Source: an uncultured Clostridia bacterium
GTDB taxonomy: Bacteria > Bacillota > Clostridia > TANB77 > CAG-508
NCBI GenBank assembly: GCA_949443285.1
Contig: CASSLW010000002.1
Span: 124,001-188,000, forward strand
Direction of reading: 5' to 3'
DNA: 64,000 nt
Every line of letters begins with the position of its first letter. Position 1 is the stretch's first letter. Shown piece after piece: positions 47,091 through 54,992 of this stretch. The position numbers and the translations under genes are program-made. The notes beneath the pieces were generated by a model. That model did not search any database and had not been told where the DNA came from. It saw only the letters and a list, made by a program, of their open reading frames with translations.

Positions 47091-47484
47091 AAACCACCCT
47101 TTGAATTTTTCCTATTTCTATTTCTATGCCTATATCTCGAGCAATAAGTTCTACAATTCCACCATCTATAATATTACATAATACTATTGTTACAAATCCT
47201 CTTTTTAACTCTACTTTTTCTTTATTCCAATTTTCTTTATGCTTATGTACAGATAATATATACAAATCATTTTCATATATTATTACATGATATATTTTAA
47301 TAGTTTTTTCTTTTTCAAAAATTTTTATCATATCCATAATTTTACTATCAAATATAAATTCTGTTCCTTTATCATTTATTCTAGTTACATATACTTTGTT
47401 ATTTTCTGCAAACTCTTTTATTATTTTGGAATCTAAACCAATTATTCTTAATCTTTCAATAGCCTCTTGTTTTAATTCTTCCAA
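47080..47484 (-). CDS. Hypothetical protein (134 aa)
   Basis: An alpha/beta soluble protein starting MEELKQEAIERLRIIGLDSK with IYHVIIYENDLYILSVHKHK and GFVTIVLCNIIDGGIVELI. No family was assigned. Both ends overlap neighbours (11 and 13 bases), so it is embedded in a tightly coupled operon with the DUF3846 protein and an XRE regulator. Confidence 0.6.
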   Translation of the reverse strand: MEELKQEAIERLRIIGLDSKIIKEFAENNKVYVTRINDKGTEFIFDSKIMDMIKIFEKEKTIKIYHVIIYENDLYILSVHKHKENWNKEKVELKRGFVTIVLCNIIDGGIVELIARDIGIEIEIGKIQRVVYGK

Positions 47485-47900
47485 TTTTTCATCTCCTTAT
47501 CTGTTACTATAATTTTATTTAACTTTTCAATTCCATCTAATCTTAAACTTAATAAGTTACTACTATGTTTGATGTTTTCTCTCATAAATTGTAGTAGTCC
47601 TTCATAATGCTTTAGTTGAAACCTTTTCTTATAATATCTAATTTGTTTACTTGATAATGAACTCCATTTATCTTGATATTGTGCTACTATTACAAAAGTT
47701 CCACAGACCACATCATTTTTTATAACTCTGTTAAAATCTAAATCATTAATTTTAGCTTCATCATCATAAACTAGGTCTATATGCTTTTTTAATTTTATGT
47801 ATTCCAAATTATCTCCTAAAATTTCTATAAGTGCATTATCTATGTTATTTACCTTTTTTATATATGGCTCTTTATTTGGCTCTATAACTAATATTTTCAA
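47472..47900 (-). CDS. DUF3846-like protein
   Basis: The 142-residue protein starts MKILVIEPNKEPYIKKVNNI, then LVYDDEAKINDLDFNRVIKN and VCGTFVIVAQ, matching the conserved pattern of DUF3846 proteins frequent in phages and conjugative elements. The C-terminal 60 residues add a basic helical region. Function unknown. It is part of the 50511-46896 operon. Confidence 0.7.
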   Translation of the reverse strand: MKILVIEPNKEPYIKKVNNIDNALIEILGDNLEYIKLKKHIDLVYDDEAKINDLDFNRVIKNDVVCGTFVIVAQYQDKWSSLSSKQIRYYKKRFQLKHYEGLLQFMRENIKHSSNLLSLRLDGIEKLNKIIVTDKEMKNWKN

Positions 47901-47916
47901 TTTTTTAAACTCCTTT

Positions 47917-48774
47917 TTATTGCACTACAATATTGTCATCTTTATATATTTGTTCTTTCCAGTAGTCTTTTAAATATTGTCTAATTTCTTCTATACTCAT
48001 ATTTTCTTGTTTTAAACCTGTTAATGTTTCATAATGTTTTAGTAGTTCTTCTTCTGTATAACCATCAACTTCCTTTTTCACTTGATTAAATTCATTTTGA
48101 GATATTTCTTTTAAAATCCATTTAACTGCATAAATACCATTTTTGTTATATAGTCTTTGCCATGCTCCCTGACTTCTAGCCCATTTAAAAGAATAATTTT
48201 TTAATATATTTCTAATATTTTCATCTGGCTTTTCATCAAACAATACTTGTAATCTGTTCACATCTCTATTTAGTATTACTTTTCCACCTTCAAATTCTAT
48301 GTCTTGAAAATTTAACTCATCTAATTCCTCTAATTCTTTTTTTCTCTTTTTTAATCTTCTTATTTCTGCATTAATATTTTGTAATTCATAGGTTTTATGT
48401 TCTCTGGATTTTATATTTGTTTTATGTTTTTCTAATACATCTATTTTTTCTTGTATCTTATCAATAGCTTTTGGGTCATCTGATGAAATAACATTGTTAT
48501 TATCTATGTTTTTTAATTTATTCCTATAATAGTCTGCTTTTTCATCTTCTGCTATTGATTTTCGCATTGCATTATCCATCTTATTTAAGTCGCTTCTATG
48601 CCTACTTGCTGAATAATGGTCTACTAATATAGGCTGACCCATAGGAATACAATTTGATATTTGTTTGTGTTTATCATATTCAGCTTTACTATTTTGTTTT
48701 GCTTTTTCAATTCTTTTTTCATAAATTTCTCTTTTTATTTCTTTTCTTTCTTCAAAATCTTTTCTACCTGACAT
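47917..48774 (-). CDS. DUF3560-like protein
   Basis: The 285-residue protein starts MSGRKDFEERKEIKREIYEK, with the hallmark NCIPMGQPILVDHYSASRHRSDLNKMDNAMRKS, a coiled-coil middle and a domain containing FDEKPDENIRNILKNYSFKWARSQGAWQRL. This arrangement is that of DUF3560 proteins, common on clostridial mobile elements and phages. The biochemical role is unknown. Confidence 0.8.
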   Translation of the reverse strand: MSGRKDFEERKEIKREIYEKRIEKAKQNSKAEYDKHKQISNCIPMGQPILVDHYSASRHRSDLNKMDNAMRKSIAEDEKADYYRNKLKNIDNNNVISSDDPKAIDKIQEKIDVLEKHKTNIKSREHKTYELQNINAEIRRLKKRKKELEELDELNFQDIEFEGGKVILNRDVNRLQVLFDEKPDENIRNILKNYSFKWARSQGAWQRLYNKNGIYAVKWILKEISQNEFNQVKKEVDGYTEEELLKHYETLTGLKQENMSIEEIRQYLKDYWKEQIYKDDNIVVQ

Positions 48775-48803
48775 TTTCTGTTTTACTCCTTATTTTAAAA
48801 TTT

Positions 48804-49505
48804 TTAATCTAAATTTACATATTTATTTTTAATATCTAATAATTCAGCTATTCCTGTTATTCCTCTTATTGTTTTAGCAATTATAACATCTACTATACCT
48901 TTTCTTTCACAATTTGTATCATAAAAATCATCTCTATAAACAAACATTATAGTATCTGCATAATTTACTATTGCAGATGAATTTTTAAAATCTGCTAATA
49001 CAGGTCTTTTATCTTCTCTTGATTCCAATTCCTTTGATAATTGAGATAATACAATTATTGGTATGTTTAGCTCTTTCGCAAGTGTTTTTAGTCTAATAAT
49101 TACTTCTTCTAATGCTCCTTCATGTTTTATTAACTGTAAATAATCAATAACTATTAAACCAATATTTTTCTTTAATTTTAACTTTATTGACTTTCGTTCA
49201 ATATCCGAAATGTTTAGGATATTATCACAAATATAAAGTTTTTCTTCTAACAATAATAAATTTCTTGCAGTTTCTACGAAATTACTGGATATTGTACTTT
49301 CTACATTCATTATTCTATTTTTAATTAAACCTCTACTATTGTCTAAACTAAATATAAGAGTTGGTATTTGTTGTTTTATTACATTACTTACTATGTTTAA
49401 TATTAGAGTTTCTTTTCCTACTGTTGGTCTTGAAGCTATACAGATTAAATCTGAAAGTACTCCTGTTATATTATCAATATTTTTATATCCTGTTTCTATT
49501 CCCAT
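48804..49505 (-). CDS. DnaB-like replicative helicase, RecA domain only
   Basis: The 233-residue protein corresponds to the C-terminal ATPase domain of DnaB: TGYKNIDNITGVLSDLICIA, Walker A SRPTVGKETL, GLIVIDYLQLI as Walker B, VLSQLSKELESREDKRPVLADFKNSSAI and ADTIMFVYRDD. The N-terminal primase-interacting domain is absent, and the residue after GK in Walker A is Glu rather than the usual Ser/Thr, which may impair ATP use. A bS6 homolog lies two genes upstream. Confidence 0.82.
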   Translation of the reverse strand: MGIETGYKNIDNITGVLSDLICIASRPTVGKETLILNIVSNVIKQQIPTLIFSLDNSRGLIKNRIMNVESTISSNFVETARNLLLLEEKLYICDNILNISDIERKSIKLKLKKNIGLIVIDYLQLIKHEGALEEVIIRLKTLAKELNIPIIVLSQLSKELESREDKRPVLADFKNSSAIVNYADTIMFVYRDDFYDTNCERKGIVDVIIAKTIRGITGIAELLDIKNKYVNLD

Positions 49506-49519
49506 TTTCTAATCATCTC

Positions 49520-49924
49520 CTAAAAATCCTCACTTTGTAAAAATAGTCCATCACTTTTCTTTACTTTTGTTTCTGCATTTATTTTTAATAATTCATTATC
49601 TGTTAATTGGTTTGTATATTCTATTAAGTTATTTACATTCTTTCTTTTAAATATTGTTTCATTTAATATTGCAGTTTTTCCCATTCCATCTGATATTGCA
49701 ATACCTTTTTCTTCTATTTGATGAAACTTACCAATATTCAAAGTTATTTGGTTTTGGTTATTATAATAAAGTGTAAATTCTAAATAATTATTATCTTCTA
49801 TTGGTATTCTTTTAATAAGAGTTTTTTGATTCCAATTTAAAAAATAAAATACATCTAATTCCCAATTACTACTACACTTATTATTTAACTCTTGTACTTG
49901 TTTTTTAGTCATTGATATTGCCAT
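49520..49924 (-). CDS. Hypothetical protein (134 aa)
   Basis: Starts MAISMTKKQVQELNNKCSSN and continues with beta-rich segments (NNYLEFTLYYNNQNQITLNI) and a short helical C-terminus. No family was recognised. It lies between the bS6-like and DnaB-like genes with 14-15-base gaps. In chromosomes the position between rpsF and rpsR or dnaB is held by ssb, but I see no OB-fold signature strong enough to call this an SSB. Confidence 0.5.
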   Translation of the reverse strand: MAISMTKKQVQELNNKCSSNWELDVFYFLNWNQKTLIKRIPIEDNNYLEFTLYYNNQNQITLNIGKFHQIEEKGIAISDGMGKTAILNETIFKRKNVNNLIEYTNQLTDNELLKINAETKVKKSDGLFLQSEDF

Positions 49925-49939
49925 CTTCCAACATCTCCT

Positions 49940-50224
49940 TTAATCATCTTTTCTTAATGTTATAAATTTAATTATATTTTCATTTATTCTATAATGTCTT
50001 TCTAGTTCAATAATGATTTCAGATTTTACTTCAAAATCAAATGTTATATAATAACCTTCTTTGCATTTCTCGATTTCATAAGCTAGTTTCTTGACTCCTT
50101 TTTTATCTACTTCTAAAACTTTTCCATCTTGATTTATTAAATCTGTTATTTCTGTTATTATGCCTTCAATTTCTCCATCTTCTAAATTTGGCTTGATAAT
50201 TATTACACTTTCATATTTATTCAC
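49940..50224 (-). CDS. Ribosomal protein bS6 homolog carried by the element
   Basis: The 94-residue protein starts MNKYESVIIIKPNLEDGEIE and contains GKVLEVDKKGVKKLAYEIEK, CKEGYYITFDFEV and LERHYRINENIIKFITLRKD. These are the successive conserved blocks of bS6 (YE, KLAY, G-Y, ELER, R-NE-I-R). Length fits a full bS6. A chromosomal rpsF must exist elsewhere, so this is an accessory paralog. The upstream gene overlaps it by 4 bases (ATGA). It may compete with host S6 or act in element replication or RNA binding (inference). Confidence 0.88.
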   Translation of the reverse strand: MNKYESVIIIKPNLEDGEIEGIITEITDLINQDGKVLEVDKKGVKKLAYEIEKCKEGYYITFDFEVKSEIIIELERHYRINENIIKFITLRKDD

Positions 50225-50511
50225 TTTTCAACTTCTCCTTTATTTATATTTTCTATCTTTTCTAAATTTCCATTTAGATATAATGCAATACTTTCACAAA
50301 CTATTGTAATTATTGTCATATCAAAGTTTTCTTCCCAATTTATATCTTTTTTAAACTTTCTCCCTCCAGAAGTTTTTTGTGTCATCATTATAATTAAATC
50401 TTGTATTGCCTTTTTGTATGTTGGAATATTGGGTTTTTGACTTCCCATCTCTAAAAATTTAAACATAATGTCAAAACCTCTCTTTTCAAATTCTCCACTA
50501 TAATAGTTCAT
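50221..50511 (-). CDS. Hypothetical protein (96 aa)
   Basis: First gene of the 50511-46896 operon. The product starts MNYYSGEFEKRGFDIMFKFL and contains TQKTSGGRKFKKDINWEENF. An internal ATG at 50466 (MFKFLEMGSQ) is a possible start. It overlaps the bS6-like gene by 4 bases. No family was recognised; the helical C-terminus ends with acidic residues. Confidence 0.5.
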   Translation of the reverse strand: MNYYSGEFEKRGFDIMFKFLEMGSQKPNIPTYKKAIQDLIIMMTQKTSGGRKFKKDINWEENFDMTIITIVCESIALYLNGNLEKIENINKGEVEK

Positions 50512-50654
50512 AATTCCACCATTCCTTTTTAGATTTCAATTTTAAACAACTTTAATTTTAACTGGTATAATTTGTTGCTTATGATTTATTAATTCAAATG
50601 TCGTTTAATCTCGTTGAAAGCTGATATACCAGTATTTTGATGTTTTAACCTTAT

Positions 50655-51320
50655 TTAATGAAATTTTTGAAATCCCCATTTTCTGAATAACTTTTCTAAT
50701 TTGTTATATTCTGCTGTTCCTCTTGCTGTTGTCCTATCTCGTGGATAATAACAATTTCTTTCTGCATTGTATATTCCATCATTTATAAAATGATGTCTTG
50801 ATAACTCTAAAATCGCTTTGTTACTATTTCCACTACTGTTTATTCCTCTAATTCCTAGGGATATTTCAAAATTCTTTAAACCTAATTTATTCAAATTAGA
50901 TGGTGTTACTTCTTCAATATCTGTGTTTAACCATGGCTGTTGCATTTCTTGTCCTTCTTCATCATAGGCTTTTACTATGTAACCATTATCTCTTAAAGTT
51001 ATCCAACTTTTTGTATATCCAGTTAGTGCATAAGTTATTAATGAGCCACTTGGTCTTTGTGCAAAATCATAATACATAACCTGCGACTTCTTGTGAAAGT
51101 CTTTAGCAATTTTTAAAGCTACATCTTTATTGTTTATAAATGCTATCCTGTTTTCTGCAACGCAAAGAAATAGGAGTTTTAATCTACAAATTAATTCTCC
51201 TATTTCCTTAAATTCATCATCTGTTATACTATCCAATAGAGTGATTACTGGACTTTCTTTTTGCTTACTATAATTTACAACTTCTTCTAGTGATACTTTT
51301 TCTAACGGAACATTTCCCAT
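50655..51320 (-). CDS. Hypothetical protein (221 aa)
   Basis: The protein is soluble, starting MGNVPLEKVSLEEVVNYSKQ, with AQRPSGSLITYALTGYTKSW, FEISLGIRGINSSGNSNKAI and an Arg-rich C-terminal portion (YYPRDRTTARGTAEYNKLEK). No family was recognised. It has its own gaps of about 145 bases on each side and is probably monocistronic. Confidence 0.5.
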   Translation of the reverse strand: MGNVPLEKVSLEEVVNYSKQKESPVITLLDSITDDEFKEIGELICRLKLLFLCVAENRIAFINNKDVALKIAKDFHKKSQVMYYDFAQRPSGSLITYALTGYTKSWITLRDNGYIVKAYDEEGQEMQQPWLNTDIEEVTPSNLNKLGLKNFEISLGIRGINSSGNSNKAILELSRHHFINDGIYNAERNCYYPRDRTTARGTAEYNKLEKLFRKWGFQKFH

Positions 51321-51467
51321 TTTTACTCACCTCATCTCTGCTGAATTTTGTTGATAAAATCCTGTTTTTCTTACTCTCCCAGCTGATGAAGTAGCTTAAC
51401 ACAAAATTTTCTGTCAGTAAATAGTTTTTTTAAAAAAGTGTATAAGTTTTAAAATATGTCAAGTAAT

Positions 51468-51689
51468 TTATTCTTCTTCGTTAGAAACCATTTCTAATAT
51501 TTCTTTTAGTGATTTCTTAATATTTTCACTTAAAATATATAGAAATATAAAAGTTTTATTATCATGAACACCATCTTTTAGACTTCCTTCAATTTCACTT
51601 GCCAAACCTTCTATATCTAAAAATTGGCTCTCTAGTTCTTCTATTTCTAAAAATATAGTTTCATCAATTTGATTATTGAATTTCTCCAT
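51468..51689 (-). CDS. Small acidic helical protein (73 aa)
   Basis: Starts MEKFNNQIDETIFLEIEELE and carries DGVHDNKTFIFLYILSENIK. It is acidic and helical. It overlaps the upstream gene by 17 bases. The two neighbours have a similar size and character, suggesting a functional pair. No family was recognised. Confidence 0.5.
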   Translation of the reverse strand: MEKFNNQIDETIFLEIEELESQFLDIEGLASEIEGSLKDGVHDNKTFIFLYILSENIKKSLKEILEMVSNEEE

Positions 51690-51924
51690 CTTCTACCATC
51701 TCTTTCATATAAACATCAAATATATTGTATATGATACAAATTAACTTTTTAGCTTTAGATGAAATAATAGAAATATAGTTGCTATCATCATGATTAAGCT
51801 CTTGCACGAATTCTGTATAAAATGTTAATTTCTGCAACATTCTACTCATATCAAAAATATCTCTATTTACATTCGTGTTTTGGATATGTTCTTTAACCTC
51901 GTAAACTCGCATTCTATCCTTCAT
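51673..51924 (-). CDS. Small helical protein (83 aa)
   Basis: Starts MKDRMRVYEVKEHIQNTNVN, with FVQELNHDDSNYISIISSKA and KLICIIYNIFDVYMKEM. It is helical and soluble, and overlaps the next gene's start. Both lie between exact 16-bp inverted repeats. Function unknown. Confidence 0.5.
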   Translation of the reverse strand: MKDRMRVYEVKEHIQNTNVNRDIFDMSRMLQKLTFYTEFVQELNHDDSNYISIISSKAKKLICIIYNIFDVYMKEMVEDGEIQ

Positions 51925-51995
51925 CTCCTGTTATACTATTTTGTATCATCATTAATATTTTACTGACAGAAAATAAAAAATAGTAACTTACATTT

Positions 51996-52841
51996 TTATA
52001 AGTTACTATCTTCATTTAATTTTGAATAATCAGGCATAGGAGTATTTTCATCTATTTTCTTATACTTTGGAAAATATTTAGGAGAATAATTAGTACAATC
52101 GTAGTTTTGGTCATTCCACATCAATATTCCCAGTTCCCAATAATTCTTACACTTAAATAATTTTTCTACTACTGGAGCTTTTAAATATCTAATCAATACA
52201 TCTAGTTCCTGTTGAGTTAGCTTTCGTGATATAGGGTAGAGGTATTCTGCCTTTTCAAATAAGATTCCAAACTTTTCTCCTGTGTTTAATTCATAAATAA
52301 AATGTGGTGTTCTTTCTTGGTCTTGCATAGTATAACATTTTCCACCTTCTAAATATTCATTACTACCACCAAAACAGGCACTATCTATCATCTCTATTAA
52401 ATTTATGTAATAAGGTTTGTATAAGTTTTTAGGAGTTTTCTCTTTATTATATTTATTCCATATTTTTATTATCAACTCCCAATATGTCATATCAGGTTCA
52501 ATATCTGCAATATCAATGCTTTCATACTTATATTTTTGCTTTTTATTTAACTTCTTACACATTTTATTTATTTTCTGTATATCCTTTATAGTTACAATTT
52601 TATTCAAAAATTCTTCTATATCTGTTCTATCTGAAAGTTCTATATTGGCAGGACTATCAACTATTTTAGCTGACAATAAACTAAATGCTTCATCATACTT
52701 TTTGCTTTTGCAATTAAAATGAGGGATATGAGAAAATGCTTCACAATTTACGCATACTGTAATTAGAGCTTTCTTTTTTGTTCTACCTATTATTTTTCTT
52801 GTTGTACTTGAATTAGTTTTTATATCGTATACCAATTTCAT
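51996..52841 (-). CDS. Hypothetical protein (281 aa)
   Basis: Starts MKLVYDIKTNSSTTRKIIGR. It includes a possible metal-binding cluster VCVNCEAFSHIPHFNCKSKK and two similar internal segments, TYWELIIKIWNKYN near residue 128 and NYWELGILMWNDQN near residue 240, which suggest a duplicated module. No family was recognised. It overlaps the DUF4314-like gene by 4 bases, so the pair is co-translated. Confidence 0.55.
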   Translation of the reverse strand: MKLVYDIKTNSSTTRKIIGRTKKKALITVCVNCEAFSHIPHFNCKSKKYDEAFSLLSAKIVDSPANIELSDRTDIEEFLNKIVTIKDIQKINKMCKKLNKKQKYKYESIDIADIEPDMTYWELIIKIWNKYNKEKTPKNLYKPYYINLIEMIDSACFGGSNEYLEGGKCYTMQDQERTPHFIYELNTGEKFGILFEKAEYLYPISRKLTQQELDVLIRYLKAPVVEKLFKCKNYWELGILMWNDQNYDCTNYSPKYFPKYKKIDENTPMPDYSKLNEDSNL

Positions 52842-53329
52842 TGTTCATCAGCTCCTATTATTTTAAATTCATCTGTTCCAACTACTAATCCTAAAGCACT
52901 ACCATTCTCCCACGATACATGAATAGTTCCTATATCATCTACAAAGTCAACTTCTCCTTTTGTCCCTTCTTCTATTGGATTTGTTAAATCATACATTTTT
53001 ATTAATTCTATTTTAGTTCCTTCAACATATTTTTCCTTTATGTATTTTATTTCTTCCTGTGTATGTTTTTGGGCTTTACTTTGTTTATCTAAAGTTAGAA
53101 TAATGTCATCTATGTCATTAACATTAATTATTTTTTCAACTTTTTCTGGAAAAATTATAATCTTTAGTTTATCTTCAAACTCTTGTATTTCAATAGTTTT
53201 ATATAAATCTCTTTCATCATTCCTATAATAAAAATATTCTAATGTTAGATAATTTTTTGCTATTATTATGTTTGCCCTATCCATATAATTTTCTGCTACT
53301 TTTAAAATTACCTCAATTAGACGCTTCAC
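52838..53329 (-). CDS. Protein with C-terminal DUF4314-like domain
   Basis: The 163-residue protein has a helical N-terminal half. The C-terminal 60 residues, TKIELIKMYDLTNPIEEGTKG then VDFVDDIGTIHVSWENGSALGLV, follow the DUF4314 pattern (small beta-barrel, often on mobile elements). The N-terminal extension is unusual, since DUF4314 proteins are generally stand-alone. Function unknown. Confidence 0.7.
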   Translation of the reverse strand: MKRLIEVILKVAENYMDRANIIIAKNYLTLEYFYYRNDERDLYKTIEIQEFEDKLKIIIFPEKVEKIINVNDIDDIILTLDKQSKAQKHTQEEIKYIKEKYVEGTKIELIKMYDLTNPIEEGTKGEVDFVDDIGTIHVSWENGSALGLVVGTDEFKIIGADEQ

Positions 53330-53557
53330 TTTCTCACCCCCTAGAATTGTTTTAAATCAATTCTCATTATTCGCTAGGCTAAAGTGTTGCTATAAAACTG
53401 AACTTTGAAATTTTACATAGTATCGTTTCTAATTTTATATGTAGATAATAATCTGCAAAGCTCTTGTATTGCTTGTAGCTCTAGTTGACTAATAGCTTAA
53501 GAGCTAATTTTAAATTTGTCAATACATCATAAGTTTTAAAAAATAACAAGGGTTTAT

Positions 53558-54004
53558 TTAATAATTTTTACATATTTTTTCTATTCTTTTAAAATCTACA
53601 CATAGATTATCAAAATCATTGTATTTATTATATGTGTATTTTGCTTTCTTTAATATTTGGGATTGATGTTTAGAAATATAAAAATATTCTTGATATAATT
53701 TATTTGAAAAATCATAATTAATTTGTTTTAAATAAAATTTAGGAACTGGAATCATATTTGAAAATCTAATTAAACCTATATAATTATTATAATAATCATA
53801 AATTCTAAAAAATGTATTATTCATATAATAATTTTTATGTTTTTCTCTAGCTGAATATAAAGGTGCTAAATAAATATAATCTTTATTTTTAAATACTATT
53901 CCTAAATATGGTCTATTTTTAGTTGGTACTTTATCATCAAATTGTCTTATGTAATTTATATATTTTTGATTTATATAATAAAATTTAAAATTGTATTGTT
54001 TCAT
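53558..54004 (-). CDS. ToxN/AbiQ-family type III toxin (endoribonuclease)
   Basis: The 148-residue protein starts MKQYNFKFYYINQKYINYIR. It has FDDKVPTKNRPYLGIVFKNK and YIYLAPLYSAREKHKNYYMN, the order and motifs of ToxN/AbiQ (FYYI...YI..LR.FD.RV...RPY.GIV, then YFAPLSSPK.KH). The C-terminal helical part also fits. These RNases act in phage abortive infection and are restrained by a repeat RNA (ToxI) normally encoded upstream. Only 69 bases separate the start from the element end and no tandem repeats are visible there, so the antitoxin is missing, diverged or elsewhere. Confidence 0.8.
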   Translation of the reverse strand: MKQYNFKFYYINQKYINYIRQFDDKVPTKNRPYLGIVFKNKDYIYLAPLYSAREKHKNYYMNNTFFRIYDYYNNYIGLIRFSNMIPVPKFYLKQINYDFSNKLYQEYFYISKHQSQILKKAKYTYNKYNDFDNLCVDFKRIEKICKNY

Positions 54005-54039
54005 CTATTAATCCTTTCTTCTATTGATATTTCAACTAT

Positions 54040-54073
54040 TTTACTTTCGTACCTATAACCATACATTTATATA
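54040..54073 (-). other. attR: element-side arm and TA core
   Basis: The arm reads, on the minus strand from the TA core outward, TATAAATGTATGGTTATAGG then TACGAAAG. It mirrors the attL arm in exact register. Host virB4 sequence resumes at 54072. Confidence 0.85.
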
Positions 54074-54992
54074 TATTAATATTTTAGAAATTAGGAAAGA
54101 GAGTTTAGAAGAAGGGGAAAGTGGATACCTAGCAACAAAGATAGGAAAATTAATAGGATTTTTTAATTTGATTTTTGGAGAATTAGATGAAGAAGAAAAA
54201 GCTCTAATTGAAGAAAAATTAATAAAAACATATAAAATAAAAAATATAGATTTTGATGATGATAGTTTATTTAATAAAATAAAAATTAATAATAAAATAA
54301 AAAAAGAATTTAAAAGCGCTAAGCAGATGCCATTATTAGAAGATTTATATAATGTATTAGGTGAAGATGAAAAAACGAAAAAATTTAAAACAAAATTAAT
54401 TCCATTTGTAAAAGGTTCAATGAAATTTTTTAATGAATATACAAATATAGAATTAAATAATGATTTAATTATTGCAGATATTTATGATTTAGGAGAAGAA
54501 AATTTAAAATATGGAATGTATTTATTTACAGATATTTTTTGGGACAAGATAAAAGAAAATAGACATGAAAGAAAGGCAATATATTTAGATGAAATTTGGA
54601 GACTAATAGGGGTAACATCTAATAAAGAAGTAGCAGCATTTATTTATAAAATATTTAAAACAATAAGAAAATATGGAGGAAGTGGAGTTGCAATAACACA
54701 AGATATTTCTGATATATTTAGCTTAGAAAACGGAACATATGGAAGAAGTATTTTAAATAATTCAAGTATAAAAACATTTTTTGCATTAGAAGAAGAAAAT
54801 ATAAAAATACTTTCAGAATTTGCAAATTTATCAGAAAAAGAAAAAGTAGAAATAAAATCTTTAAAAAGAGGAGAGTGCTTAATGTTTGTAGGAGATGACC
54901 ATATATTAACTAAAATAGAAAGTTCGGAATTAGAAAAAAATATACTAGAAGGAGAAAAGCAAAATGAAAAGAATAATAATAGCCATGGGTAA
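54072..54992 (+). CDS. VirB4-family ATPase, C-terminal fragment (interrupted)
   Basis: Continues the frame broken at 29803: YINILEIRKESLEEGESGYL, then LNNDLIIADIYDL, Walker B AIYLDEIWRLIG, AITQDISDIF and LKRGECLMFVGDD. All are VirB4 C-domain features. The fragment has no ribosome site of its own; a TTG at 54024 inside the element is in frame but unsupported. The complete lack of internal stops across 306 codons shows that the gene has been under selection recently, consistent with a young or reversible insertion. It overlaps the next gene by 29 bases. Confidence 0.88.
   Translation, partial: YINILEIRKESLEEGESGYLATKIGKLIGFFNLIFGELDEEEKALIEEKLIKTYKIKNIDFDDDSLFNKIKINNKIKKEFKSAKQMPLLEDLYNVLGEDEKTKKFKTKLIPFVKGSMKFFNEYTNIELNNDLIIADIYDLGEENLKYGMYLFTDIFWDKIKENRHERKAIYLDEIWRLIGVTSNKEVAAFIYKIFKTIRKYGGSGVAITQDISDIFSLENGTYGRSILNNSSIKTFFALEEENIKILSEFANLSEKEKVEIKSLKRGECLMFVGDDHILTKIESSELEKNILEGEKQNEKNNNSHG

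Larger units (their letters stand above)
51406..51974. repeat. 16-bp perfect inverted repeats flanking a two-gene cassette
   Basis: ATTTTCTGTCAGTAAA at 51406-51421 and its exact reverse complement at 51959-51974 bracket the two small genes at 51468-51924. No target duplication was confirmed. They could be transposon-like ends or paired operators. Confidence 0.6.
29804..54073. mobile_element. 24.3-kb serine-recombinase integrative element inserted in a virB4 gene
   Basis: The boundaries follow from three independent signals. The interrupted virB4 reading frame rejoins exactly when the ends are fused at TA (29804-29805 and 54072-54073). The sequences inward from these TAs are mirror copies in perfect register. 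A large serine recombinase gene is the first gene inside the left end. Cargo is mostly on the minus strand. Replication (Rep-like, DnaB-like) and recombination genes are present. No canonical relaxase, coupling protein or internal T4SS is seen, so it may be mobilizable or a phage-plasmid-like island rather than a self-transmissible ICE. Confidence 0.9.

Noticed and set aside
53330..53557. ToxI-like repeats downstream of the ToxN gene
   Set aside because: Only loose AGCTCT words recur; there is no regular tandem repeat and the position is 3' rather than 5' of the toxin.
54024..54071. TTG-started independent gene for the VirB4 C-terminal half
   Set aside because: The first 16 codons are element att DNA without a ribosome site; the fragment is better explained as the interrupted gene.
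29804..54073. Calling the island a complete conjugative element
   Set aside because: No relaxase, coupling protein, VirB4 or pilus genes are inside the boundaries; the flanking VirB4 belongs to the host module.
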